From: Ornatilinea sp.
GTDB lineage: Bacteria > Chloroflexota > Anaerolineae > Anaerolineales > Anaerolineaceae
Length of the DNA: 34,832 nucleotides
Assembly (NCBI GenBank): GCA_018433975.1
Contig: JAHDQE010000119.1
Location: forward strand, 1 to 34,832
Direction: 5' to 3'
Shown here: positions 24,536 to 32,693 of the stretch, piece by piece
Layout of the letters: each line of letters starts with the position of its first letter
Position numbering within the stretch: position 1 is the first letter of the stretch
Position numbers and translations under genes: made by a program
The notes under the pieces: model-generated
The model's database searches: none
Told to the model about the DNA's origin: nothing
Seen by the model: only the letters and a program-made list of their open reading frames with translations

Positions 24536-24745
24536 AGTTTTGTATGCGTTGTGGATTGGCAATCTTAACGGATAGAATGCGGTCGTTTTTTGACCGCAGC
24601 AAGGCTTCCCCCTAAATGCATCTTGAAAATTACGCTCAAACTTGTCTGTCGCCCGGCTTTATTCTAATAAACAACCAACAATATTCGAGCATAAAAATAT
24701 TGTAATGAATTTACGCTTTTGGTGCGCCGGTAGCGCACCCAGTTA
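24536..24745 (-). mobile_element. Internally deleted RAYT-derived element bounded by hairpins
   Basis: About 210 bases that share both ends with the RAYT element at 21779-22440 but lack nearly all of the transposase. A remnant of its tail (KFERNFQDAFRGKP) is readable on the minus strand. Two clean hairpins lie near the ends: TGCGGTC/GACCGCA (24578-24584 with 24592-24598) and GGTGCGC/GCGCACC (24721-24727 with 24733-24739). This is what a non-autonomous REP/REPIN-like element would look like. Confidence 0.6.
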
Positions 24746-24760
24746 GAGTATAGAGAACCG

Positions 24761-26917
24761 CTAAAGCTCTTCCAATTTTGCTAATATCTCTTCTTTTTCT
24801 TTTTTCAATGCTTGATTCGTGATATCAATGGCTGGTTGAAAAATATTCATATCCATCTCAAAATGGTTAAATTCATTCAGTAATGTCTTTCTTGATAAAA
24901 AGAAAATCCTATTCCTTATTTGATTTTTTTCTTGTCCTTTAAAGGCTTCAATAATGATTTCGCTAAGCATTTGGTATTTTTGGGTTTTTATTCCATATTT
25001 ATCTACCAGTTTTTTTTCCACGTTTAAACGCAAGTATAAATAAGTGTATGTATGTAATAACGTTTTACTAAGAAGAGGATAGTTTTCAGTTTTAAGTATT
25101 TTTAAATGGTTAATATTTGAATTAATAATATCAAATGCTGATAAAGAATATTCTTGCTTAATAATTTGATCAGAGAATAATTGATTATATATTTCAGTTA
25201 TGTTTACAAGTTCATTCTCGTATCCATGCATGAGCTTAGTCAACTTGTTTTTTAAATCCATTCTATTAATTAGTTGACAATATCCTCGCATAAATGGAAC
25301 TAAAGAAATTAGATAACATTTTTCATCTAAAATCTCAGCCTTTATATCATGTCTTAGTAATGAAAGAAATTCATGAGTATAAAGTAGTAATTTAATTTCT
25401 TCAGGGTTTATATAAATGAATCCATTTTCCTCTCCCATTGTATTGTTCATATAGTACAAATTAAAACAATTTCTGTGCTGATGTTCCAAAAGCTTAATTA
25501 GATCAGTATTATGCGTTAATATAATTTTTTTCTTCTTATCGAGAAATTTTATAATAGCATAAGCTATTTTATTTTTATAAATAGAGTCAAAACTTGAAAT
25601 TGGATCATCAAGAACAATAATCTCATTTTCAATTTTCTTTGCTTTCAATAATTCAAAAGATAGCGAAAGAAAATTTTGTTCTCCATTACTCAATTGCAAC
25701 AAATTCCTATCGCATTCTAAAAATTCTTTATCTCCAAGCAATAAGGTAAGGTTATTGTTTTCATCCCTATCTAAACGAATTTTCCTATCACCAAGGCATT
25801 CATTCAAGAAATTCTCAATGAACACTACATCTTCATCTTCAAATTCTGGTTTATCAAGAATAATTTGTGAATACTCCTCAAATATTTTTGATAAACCGCT
25901 TTCTTTAACTGATTCGACAAACAGATTAGTTATTAATGCATCATATACATCTTCATATAATTTTACTAATCTTCTAATATTAACTAATTCTTGGTTACAA
26001 CCATTAATCAGCGCAAGCTTTAATTTCTCCTTAATGCCAAATGGATCATACTCACCAATTTGATTAATAATTTGCTCAATTATTTCCTTTGCCTGTTCAC
26101 TTAAAGATTCAACTACTATTTTATTTTGATTTTTCTTTTTTTGAAGTTGTTTCCCCCTTTCAAAAGTAGAATCACAAACTATACAATCATCTAAATAATC
26201 GTATTTTTCAAGGATTCTAACCGCATCCTCCGTTTCTTCCATTTTCATCAAATTAGGTTCTTGCTTTATTGCATCAAGTTGAAGATTTTTGAAATTTTCT
26301 ATTACTGATTTTTTACTTTTAATATCATCTACAAAATAGTTAAACGTTTTCACATCATAGTCAGGTACATCAATAGTATGAATGTCATTTATTGTTTGTA
26401 GAAATTCTTTTCTATCAATGTTTCTTCCTTTTTGTTTAACATTAGCTAAATAAGAAACATATTTTCTAATATGTGAGTTTTTAATAAATAGATAAAAAGG
26501 TCCTGTTTTTGTTGAAATACCAAATGCATTTCTTATTTCTTTGATCAATTTGTTATTAAATAAATCAGTAAAGCCGTTTTCTATTTTTTCCTTTAACTCA
26601 TATTCTCGTTTTATATTATCACCGAGAATAAAATCTTCAGTACTTCCTGCAATGATGTTCCTTCCATTTTGGTCATTTATTATGTGAGCGATTTTATCGT
26701 CAATTTCTGTATACTCCTGTCCATCAATAGAAATGGAATACTGCACTCCACCCTCTTTATCCAAAACCTTCGCCAAACTTGTTTTCCCAGTTCCATTGGG
26801 CCCATATATAACAGAAATACATTTTTCTGTAAAATCGAGAATATTGTTATTTGTAAGATTGGAGTAATCTTCACAGAAAATTTCTTTCCTAATTATTTTC
26901 ATAACAGTTAATTTCAT
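24761..26917 (-). CDS. ABC/AAA_13-type ATPase with zinc-hook-like CxxC (RloC/PrrC/Rad50-like)
   Basis: A 718-residue protein with split ABC ATPase halves. Walker A GPNGTGKTS is at 39-47, a central predicted coiled-coil or helical region carries CIVC (C245, C248), the ABC signature is LSNGEQNF (409-416), Walker B IIVLDDPISSFD is at 433-444 and the H-loop His is at 469 (ILTHNTD). This order is known from Rad50/SMC-like proteins and from AAA_13 members such as the defence proteins RloC and PrrC. The C-terminal 240 residues are helical and unassigned; I could not confirm an anticodon-nuclease triad. Strong GGAGG before the ATG. The gene is strikingly A/T-rich, so horizontal acquisition is likely. 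The phage-defence role is inferred. Confidence 0.82.
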   Translation of the reverse strand: MKLTVMKIIRKEIFCEDYSNLTNNNILDFTEKCISVIYGPNGTGKTSLAKVLDKEGGVQYSISIDGQEYTEIDDKIAHIINDQNGRNIIAGSTEDFILGDNIKREYELKEKIENGFTDLFNNKLIKEIRNAFGISTKTGPFYLFIKNSHIRKYVSYLANVKQKGRNIDRKEFLQTINDIHTIDVPDYDVKTFNYFVDDIKSKKSVIENFKNLQLDAIKQEPNLMKMEETEDAVRILEKYDYLDDCIVCDSTFERGKQLQKKKNQNKIVVESLSEQAKEIIEQIINQIGEYDPFGIKEKLKLALINGCNQELVNIRRLVKLYEDVYDALITNLFVESVKESGLSKIFEEYSQIILDKPEFEDEDVVFIENFLNECLGDRKIRLDRDENNNLTLLLGDKEFLECDRNLLQLSNGEQNFLSLSFELLKAKKIENEIIVLDDPISSFDSIYKNKIAYAIIKFLDKKKKIILTHNTDLIKLLEHQHRNCFNLYYMNNTMGEENGFIYINPEEIKLLLYTHEFLSLLRHDIKAEILDEKCYLISLVPFMRGYCQLINRMDLKNKLTKLMHGYENELVNITEIYNQLFSDQIIKQEYSLSAFDIINSNINHLKILKTENYPLLSKTLLHTYTYLYLRLNVEKKLVDKYGIKTQKYQMLSEIIIEAFKGQEKNQIRNRIFFLSRKTLLNEFNHFEMDMNIFQPAIDITNQALKKEKEEILAKLEEL

Positions 26918-26947
26918 TTTCTTTCCTCCAAGCTTCTATTACCAAAA

Positions 26948-26975
26948 TGTATATAATACAAGACCTTATAATCAA
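26948..26975 (-). promoter_or_regulatory. Possible promoter of the island ATPase gene
   Basis: On the minus strand, TTGATT (26975-26970) and TATACA (26953-26948) are separated by 16 bases, about 30 bases before the ATG. The whole region is A/T-rich, so chance matches are likely. Confidence 0.35.
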
Positions 26976-27028
26976 AAAGTCCCTGCCGAGAAACAGTAAC
27001 CCTCATAAACTATCCACATCCTAATATT

Positions 27029-27068
27029 CCACTTGATAATTACTCAATAAATAACCCCATAGATAAGT
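27029..27068. repeat. Imperfect 40-base direct repeat, copy 2
   Basis: Second copy of the repeat at 24321-24359 (shared CCACTT, ATAAAT.ACCCCA and ATAAGT blocks). Confidence 0.35.
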
Positions 27069-27262
27069 GTTAATAAGTATATTCCCCTGCATCCCCAAAT
27101 ACAAGCCGCCGCTAATAACTTGTTATTTAAAGCTCCTACTATCCTTATTATCACTGAATTCACCCGGTCGAGCCTCAGATATCAGGGTTCCATCCCCTTT
27201 ATGGTTACCAGGCAGTTCCCTCTCGAGCCCTGGCGTCATAGCATTGCCTTTTACTTTCCCAC

Positions 27263-27586
27263 TCAATCCTCCCAGCGGGCCTCGTACTTTCCATCGAAGG
27301 TCTTGTAAAAAGAATTAATAAACCGCACCCACCCCTCGCGGATATTTCCCTGCCCGTCACGGACACTGACCCGGTAAACAACCTGCGTACGGTTGGAGAC
27401 CAGAAACGGGCCGCGAGAGAAAAAGCGGTACTGCGCGCTGAGGATCTGATACCCGTTCTCATCCGCCCAGGCGTTCAGGCGCTTCCGGCCCCGGGTGAAG
27501 TGCAGGAACCACACCACGCCTATCACAACCATGAACATCCCCATCGTCCACAGCATCAGAAAAACAGCGATCACCCTTTCAGCCAT
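27263..27586 (-). CDS. Small membrane protein, paralogue B (flanks the island)
   Basis: A 107-residue protein with an N-terminal membrane helix (about 5-29) and a soluble part with RGPFLVSNRTQVVYRVSVRD, GNIREGWVR and a terminal WED. It is a relative of the protein at 21425-21733; the matching blocks cover the second half of both. The ATG at 27586 was chosen for the GGGAGGGG site; an earlier in-frame start would add a basic stretch with no ribosome site. Function unknown. The pair may descend from a tandem duplication now split by the island. Confidence 0.65.
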   Translation of the reverse strand: MAERVIAVFLMLWTMGMFMVVIGVVWFLHFTRGRKRLNAWADENGYQILSAQYRFFSRGPFLVSNRTQVVYRVSVRDGQGNIREGWVRFINSFYKTFDGKYEARWED

Positions 27587-27835
27587 CTTACCCCTCCCGG
27601 CAACGCCCTTCCGCTTTTTGGAAAACACTTTCTACCTTCAGAATATTTTACAGCAGATTTCATAGGGATTGAAGAATGCCTGCTTCAAATGTTACAGCAG
27701 GCACAATGTCTGATTCGCCAAACAATATAAATGGGATACAGATGAAAAAACCGGATGGTCATTTACCGTCCGGTACAATTATTCTCCACACTTTTACTAT
27801 CAAACACCACAAGCCGTGCAGCACATCCTTATCGG

Positions 27836-28120
27836 TTATTGTTCATTTTCTTCTCCATTCCCCTCTTCCTGGCTAAGGATCCCATCTTCTACTTCGTCAT
27901 CATGCTCTTCGGAATTGGCATCGCACTTGATCACCACATAGATGGCATGTTCCGCACCCATTAAACTAATACCCTCTACCACACCCTGTACGCCCGCCGT
28001 CACCTGTTTTCCGCTCTCAAAATCTTCACCCAGGACCGTGTCCGGCATGACTTCCTGTTTAAGCCCCACCTGTACCCGGCTCGCTTCCAGCAAAAACACT
28101 TTTCGCTCTTTCGTCATCAT
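27836..28120 (-). CDS. Small acidic protein overlapping the YibE/F gene
   Basis: A 94-residue protein with a beta-rich first half (KVFLLEASRVQVGLKQEV, GISLMGAEHAIYVVIKCD) and a strongly acidic C-terminal tail of Glu and Asp. The family is not recognised. It starts inside the 3' end of the YibE/F gene, a 62-base overlap in another frame, behind GAGAGG. ATG codons at 28120 and 28117 are both possible starts. The genes are on the same strand, so translation is probably coupled. The long overlap is unusual. Confidence 0.6.
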   Translation of the reverse strand: MMTKERKVFLLEASRVQVGLKQEVMPDTVLGEDFESGKQVTAGVQGVVEGISLMGAEHAIYVVIKCDANSEEHDDEVEDGILSQEEGNGEENEQ

Positions 28121-29261
28121 TCACCTCTCTTTTGCTTTTATTCAGAAAAACAAACCCGCCGACCAACGCCGTAAAGGGCGCTACCGCCACCAAGCCGAAA
28201 CAACCCACAACTGTCTTTAAAATTTCCGATGCCAGATAATTGGTATTCACCAGATAAACAGGCGGAATACCTTGCAAGATAAAAACCATCAACAAAGCCA
28301 TATAGCTGGAGACATACGCCATTAATAAGGTAGTAACCATGGTGCTGGTCATATTCCTGCCAACTGAAAGGCCCGAAGCAACTAGCTCCTTGAAATTCAG
28401 GTCGGGGCGTTTTTCAATGACCTCATTCATTGCGGTCGCAACATCAATTGCCACATCCAGAACAGCACCGGAAGCCCCGATGAATACCGCGGCGATGAAC
28501 AATCGAGCCAGATTTAACACTTCAAACCCCATAAACAGCAGGGTCTCGGAAAAAGGCTGAATGGCGCCATGCAGTTTGAAAGCAGGCAATAAAACCAGTG
28601 ACAGCGTTATAGTCAGCAAAATACCCAACAGCGATCCCAGAAAAGCGACAACCGCTGTCCTGTTGATGCCGGCCACCATAAACAACGTCACGGCTGTGAT
28701 GATCGTCACCGAAAGCAGGGCCACCAACAACGGGTCTTTTCCCAACAGGATGCCCGGAAGCAGCAGTTTCCAGATAATCATCACCGTGAACAAAAACGCC
28801 AGAATAGACCTCACGCCTCTCCAACCGGCAAAAGCAATCAGCCCCGCTGCGAACAACCCGACCAGAATAATTTCCAGGTTAATCCGAAAATGGTCGTAAG
28901 CTGTAGACGAAACCACTTTCCCATTTTCGATTTTGTCGAGGACCAGAAAAACGGTGTCGCCTTCCAAAAACATCTTATCGGTTTCCATCTTACCCAGAAG
29001 AATATTCGAAGCGTCTGTAATCTGACCTTTATATTTCGTATTGAGGATTTCCACACTCATGGATTGACTGCCGGCAGTGATCACCCCATAATGCTCAAGG
29101 TTCGTATTATCAACGCTCACTATCCGCCCTTTGGCCCTTTCCGTGTTCCTGCCAAAGGGTGTTTGGTATAGATCGGGCAGAACAAACATCATCACAATTA
29201 ACAATAAAACAATAATCGAAAAAATTGCGTCCTGATTCAGTCGTATTTTTTTATTTTTCAT
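28059..29261 (-). CDS. YibE/F-like multi-spanning membrane protein
   Basis: A 400-residue protein. One helix lies near the N-terminus, an external beta-rich domain spans about 35-125, and seven helices follow in the YibE/F arrangement (GWRGVRSILAFLFTVMIIWK, then GASGAVLDVAIDVATAMNEV and GRNMTSTMVTTLLMAYVSSY, the family's conserved core). It is a predicted integral membrane protein of unknown transport function. It lies downstream of the alkaline phosphatase gene, with a terminator-like hairpin between. The ribosome site is weak. Its 3' end overlaps the small acidic gene. Confidence 0.88.
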   Translation of the reverse strand: MKNKKIRLNQDAIFSIIVLLLIVMMFVLPDLYQTPFGRNTERAKGRIVSVDNTNLEHYGVITAGSQSMSVEILNTKYKGQITDASNILLGKMETDKMFLEGDTVFLVLDKIENGKVVSSTAYDHFRINLEIILVGLFAAGLIAFAGWRGVRSILAFLFTVMIIWKLLLPGILLGKDPLLVALLSVTIITAVTLFMVAGINRTAVVAFLGSLLGILLTITLSLVLLPAFKLHGAIQPFSETLLFMGFEVLNLARLFIAAVFIGASGAVLDVAIDVATAMNEVIEKRPDLNFKELVASGLSVGRNMTSTMVTTLLMAYVSSYMALLMVFILQGIPPVYLVNTNYLASEILKTVVGCFGLVAVAPFTALVGGFVFLNKSKREVNDDERAKSVFAGSEPGTGGA

Positions 29262-29291
29262 AAGAATAGACCATCCGGCTTCTCAAAAGAA

Positions 29292-29330
29292 GGGGAAGAC
29301 TGACGATTTCCCCCCGTATCAGTCTTCCCC
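29292..29330 (-). terminator. Terminator after the alkaline phosphatase gene
   Basis: GGGGAAGACTGA (29292-29303) pairs with TCAGTCTTCCCC (29319-29330), a 12-bp stem. On the minus strand it is followed by CTTCTTTTG. It would separate phosphatase from YibE/F transcription, or attenuate it. Confidence 0.75.
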
Positions 29331-29345
29331 GCTCCAAGATAGCGA

Positions 29346-30959
29346 TTAGAAACCAGCGATTTGCATCATTTTGGTGTGAATATCCGTCTGATCATAATAT
29401 CCATTGAACAATTCCGCACCGACACCAACCGCAGAAGTCTGAACCGGTGTTCCGGTGTGGGAGTAAGATGTCCACGCAAGACCGGCTTTTTGATTCAGGA
29501 TAGTGGTCAGTTTGATGCTGAGCGGATCATATCCACCGTACAGCAGGTAAGTATAATCATCCGTTGCGCGTTCCTCTTTCCCCAGCATACTTTGTTCAAA
29601 GGCCTGTTGCACAATAGGCAGTTCCAGGTCTGTCAGTGCCATGCTGTTGTAAAGTGTTGTTTCAGCTTCCGCAGCGGCTTTTTGGGCTTCTTCGCTGGCA
29701 CCTTCAACCGCGCCATCACGGATAGCCTGTAACAAGACCTCTTTTTCATCTGCAGGGATGACATACAGTCCAAAGGCTTCTTCAATCAGGGGTAAGGCAT
29801 CTTCAAGTGTGGCTTCGGGGTTTGCTGCCTTGAATTCTGCAAACCGGTTATCAAATTCGATGTAGGACATTTTCTGGTTCTGGATGCGGTCAAAGTACGC
29901 AGAGTATCCGGTACCGGCAAAGCCAATTGTCAAACCACCGGTCTCATGATCGCCAGTAACAACAATCAAAGTCTCATCCGGGTGCTGTTCATAGAAATCA
30001 TAGGCAACCGCAATGGCATCATCAAATGCAATGGTATCCTGGATAGAGGCAGCGGCGTCGTTTGCGTGGCACGCCCAGTCGATCTTTCCACCCTCAATCA
30101 TCATGAAGAAACCATCCGGGTTATCCATCAGTTCAATGCCCTTGTCAACAAACTCGGACAATTTGATATAGTCAGCGTCCTGATCGAGCGTGTAACTCAT
30201 GGCAGAATCTGCATCGACAATCTCATTGATCGCGATTACCTTACCTGCACCCGGTTCAAGCGCGTCAAAAGCAGCGCGCCCTTTGGCAATTTTGAAGTCG
30301 TTATTGAAAGCAACACCCATCGCGTTGGGCAGATTTTTCCCTTCGGAATCTTTGCTGTTTTTTGCTTTTAGTTGCCCCCCAGCGAAGTAGTCAAATTCTG
30401 AGTTTGCAAGGTCAACACTGATGTCATACATCAGTTTACGGGTAGGAACATGGGAATAAAAAGCTGCCGGAGTGGCATGATCCAATGAAACGGTGGAAAT
30501 CACGCCCACCTTCCAACCTTGCGCCTTGGCGACTTCCGTAATGTACTCGTAAGACTCGGTGCCATCAGGGTTCATACCGATCACGCCGGACGCGGTCTTA
30601 TAACCTGAAGCAATCGCCGTTGCTGTGGAAGCGGAATCAGGAATAATCGAGGTGAGATCGTAGGTGGTGTTCATCCCCTGCGCCGGGAACGTGTTCATCA
30701 ATAATTTAGTATCTTCAGGGCGGGCGTCAGGGTTAGCGGTGGAAGCTTTATAAAGCTCTGCCGCATTACGCTGGGCAACACCCATGCCATCACCAATAAA
30801 CAAAAAGATATATTTGGCGTTTGCCGTGCTCTCTAAATTTACACCTGCTGCTTCTGTTTGATCAACTTCAGGTGCCGAGCCGTAAGAAACCCTGGCAGTC
30901 ATCAAAACAGATATGACAAGAAATACAAGAACGATTGGTTGAAGTACTTTTTTAGTCAT
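29346..30959 (-). CDS. phoA: Secreted alkaline phosphatase (PhoA family)
   Basis: A 537-residue protein. Signal peptide at about 1-27, then the alkaline phosphatase fold with a full set of active-site residues: Asp57 (FIGDGMG), the nucleophile Ser109 in PDSASTATA, His161 (DHATPAAFYSH), Glu289/Asp294/His298 (IEGGKIDWACHAN), Asp337-His338 (TGDHETGG) and a late SHTGTPV. It hydrolyses phosphate monoesters outside the membrane to supply phosphate. An insert at about 390-460 is Ala/Glu-rich and helical. AGGAGAG precedes the ATG. Repeats upstream resemble a Pho box, so it is probably induced by phosphate starvation. Confidence 0.94.
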   Translation of the reverse strand: MTKKVLQPIVLVFLVISVLMTARVSYGSAPEVDQTEAAGVNLESTANAKYIFLFIGDGMGVAQRNAAELYKASTANPDARPEDTKLLMNTFPAQGMNTTYDLTSIIPDSASTATAIASGYKTASGVIGMNPDGTESYEYITEVAKAQGWKVGVISTVSLDHATPAAFYSHVPTRKLMYDISVDLANSEFDYFAGGQLKAKNSKDSEGKNLPNAMGVAFNNDFKIAKGRAAFDALEPGAGKVIAINEIVDADSAMSYTLDQDADYIKLSEFVDKGIELMDNPDGFFMMIEGGKIDWACHANDAAASIQDTIAFDDAIAVAYDFYEQHPDETLIVVTGDHETGGLTIGFAGTGYSAYFDRIQNQKMSYIEFDNRFAEFKAANPEATLEDALPLIEEAFGLYVIPADEKEVLLQAIRDGAVEGASEEAQKAAAEAETTLYNSMALTDLELPIVQQAFEQSMLGKEERATDDYTYLLYGGYDPLSIKLTTILNQKAGLAWTSYSHTGTPVQTSAVGVGAELFNGYYDQTDIHTKMMQIAGF

Positions 30960-30996
30960 TTTTCTCTCCTATTTAGATATTTATTACACCGGATAG

Positions 30997-31078
30997 ATCA
31001 TAGCAAAATAAACCAGCCGGTTGGTTAAGGAATAAGTCCTTTATATTAAATTTATGTAATCTTTATGGATTCATTATA
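30997..31078 (-). promoter_or_regulatory. Alkaline phosphatase control region with 11-bp phased repeats
   Basis: On the plus strand, TTTATA, TTTATG, TTTATG and ATTATA begin at 31040, 31051, 31062 and 31073, an exact 11-base period, as in PhoB/PhoP boxes. A further TTTATG at 31088 is out of phase. A minus-strand TATGAT (31002-30997) is a likely -10 box without a -35 match, as expected for an activated promoter. A 16-base near-palindrome (31011-31026) lies between. Confidence 0.5.
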
Positions 31079-31477
31079 TTAATGACTTTTATGGTCAGAA
31101 TATACAGGTTTATTTTTGGATAAAGCCTCATTGGGAAAACGATGCCGATGGAGCTTCATCCTGCGATCAAACATTCTACGCGCCGCTGAACAAGACAAAT
31201 CCAAAAGTGTCTGTATCCGGGGAAAATATCCCACCAATGTTCACCCGTATAATATGGATTAACAAAGAATTCCTGTTGCAAAAGCTGCAACAAACCATGT
31301 TATCGGATCTGCAAACTCTGTACAATGAAATAGAGGAGTAAACCGGATATCGATTCCATCAGGAACACCTCCCCGGTCCGCAGAAGCGGGAAGCCCGGCA
31401 AGAGCATTTTCAGCATTGAAAAGCATGCTTCCGGACTGAAAAGGTTTTGGTTCTGTTAATGTTTGAAGAAGGCTCGT
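31079..31477. other. Intergenic region with a possible gene remnant
   Basis: A plus-strand frame is open from about 31059 to a stop at 31341, with protein-like content (VYFWIKPHWENDAD..., then a 34-residue end from an ATG at 31237). No start with a ribosome site precedes the long form. It may be the decayed end of a gene. Nothing else is supported here. Confidence 0.3.
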
Positions 31478-32599
31478 ATGAAGAGCAAAGCGTTTATTAT
31501 TGGTTTAAGCGTCTTGTGCGTGGCAGTCCTGCTTACAGGCTGCGCCCAATCCGTCAGTACCCCCAATGCCACGACTGCACCGGCAGCCAGCGAAACCCCG
31601 GCCATTTCCGCAAGCACATCCACCCCCACCCCACAACAGCCCACAGCCACAGCACCGGTCGATTCTCCTACCGTACAGCCCACCTCTCCCCCAGAGAACA
31701 CCGCACCCCCACCCAGCGCCACCCCGGAACAGCAGGCTCCAACCGCGCTGCCTGCCAAAGACTGTACCGATACCGCCGCCTTCTTCGGCGACGTCACCGT
31801 GCCGGACGGCACCGCCTTCAAACAAAATGATCCTTTTGTCAAAACCTGGCGCATACGCAACGAAGGTACCTGCACCTGGGGGCCGGACTACACCCTGGTG
31901 TTCTCCGGCGGGGACCAGATGAATGGCCCACTCACCAACCCCATGCCCGCCGCCGACCCCGGAGCGGTGGTGGATGTTTCCGTCAACCTTACCGCCCCCG
32001 CCTCCGGTGGGACTTTCACCGGGAACTGGGAATTCCAGGACCCTTACGGCCAGCGTTTTGGCGTCAGCGGCAACCATGCCGACCCGATCTGGGTAAAAAT
32101 TGGCGTATCCGTCTACGATGAAAACGGCAGCATCAAAGCCAGCGGTGCCATGCCGGCCAGCACCGCCCCCACCGATACCTGCTCCCCACAGCGGGACAGC
32201 AGCTACGAGCAAGACATTCTGGAAAAGATCAACACCGCCCGGGCGGATCAGGGGCTCAACCCGTTGAAACTGGACAGTAAACTCTCAGCAGCGGCTTACG
32301 CCCACAGCGCCGATATGGCCTGCCAGGATTACGTGGACCATAACGGCAGCGACGGCTCCACCTGGTACACCCGCCTTCAGGCCCAGGGTTATGCCTATGC
32401 CTACGCCTCGGAGAATATTTATGTCGGCAATCCGGCCTTCGGCGGCACGCCGGACGGCGCTTTCACCTGGTGGATGAACAGCCAGGTCCACCGCGACAAT
32501 ATCCTCAGCACCAAAGTCACCGATATCGGCATCGGCTACGCTTTTTCCTCCGGCAGCACTTACGGCGGTTACTACACCCTCGATTTCGCCCGGCCGTAA
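31478..32599 (+). CDS. CAP/SCP-domain lipoprotein with NBR1-Ig-like domain
   Basis: A 373-residue lipoprotein. The signal ends in LLTGC with lipidated Cys22. Residues 23-95 are a Pro/Thr/Ser linker that spans the envelope. A domain with TWRIRNEGTCTW (113-124) and WEFQDPYG matches the NBR1-type Ig-like fold common in Chloroflexota surface proteins. The C-terminal domain (about 235-373) is a CAP/SCP fold with AYAHSADMAC, SENIYVG and HRDNIL. It is anchored to the outer face of the cell; CAP domains bind lipids or other ligands, and the function here is unknown. The ATG at 31478 is preferred over the TTG at 31463 because it has GAAGAAGG upstream. Confidence 0.88.
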   Translation: MKSKAFIIGLSVLCVAVLLTGCAQSVSTPNATTAPAASETPAISASTSTPTPQQPTATAPVDSPTVQPTSPPENTAPPPSATPEQQAPTALPAKDCTDTAAFFGDVTVPDGTAFKQNDPFVKTWRIRNEGTCTWGPDYTLVFSGGDQMNGPLTNPMPAADPGAVVDVSVNLTAPASGGTFTGNWEFQDPYGQRFGVSGNHADPIWVKIGVSVYDENGSIKASGAMPASTAPTDTCSPQRDSSYEQDILEKINTARADQGLNPLKLDSKLSAAAYAHSADMACQDYVDHNGSDGSTWYTRLQAQGYAYAYASENIYVGNPAFGGTPDGAFTWWMNSQVHRDNILSTKVTDIGIGYAFSSGSTYGGYYTLDFARP

Positions 32600-32628
32600 C
32601 CTGCAACCTGCCATCTCATCCTTATCAC

Positions 32629-32665
32629 AAAAAGGAGCCACCGGCTGGAAATCCGGGGCTCCTTT
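32629..32665. terminator. Bidirectional terminator between convergent genes
   Basis: AAAGGAGCC (32631-32639) pairs with GGCTCCTTT (32657-32665), with an inner CCGG/CCGG stem. The minus strand ends in five T, so it serves the dehydrogenase gene best and the CAP gene as well. Confidence 0.75.
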
Positions 32666-32693
32666 CAATATACTTTCTTCTCTATTTACGTTT

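Larger units (their letters stand above)
26918..27262. other. Intergenic region between the ATPase gene and paralogue B
   Basis: Holds the ATPase promoter and a copy of the imperfect repeat (27029-27068). Base composition changes from A/T-rich to the window's normal mix near 27130-27200, which may mark the island edge. No gene is supported. Confidence 0.5.

Noticed and set aside
24761..26000. Anticodon-nuclease (PrrC/RloC) call for the island ATPase
   Set aside because: The ATPase part fits AAA_13, but I could not identify the Arg-Glu-His nuclease triad in the C-terminal region with confidence, so only the ATPase class is claimed.
31505..32212. 235-codon minus-strand frame opposite the CAP lipoprotein
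   Set aside because: Gly/Ala/Val-rich shadow of a Pro/Thr-rich coding strand; no start signal.
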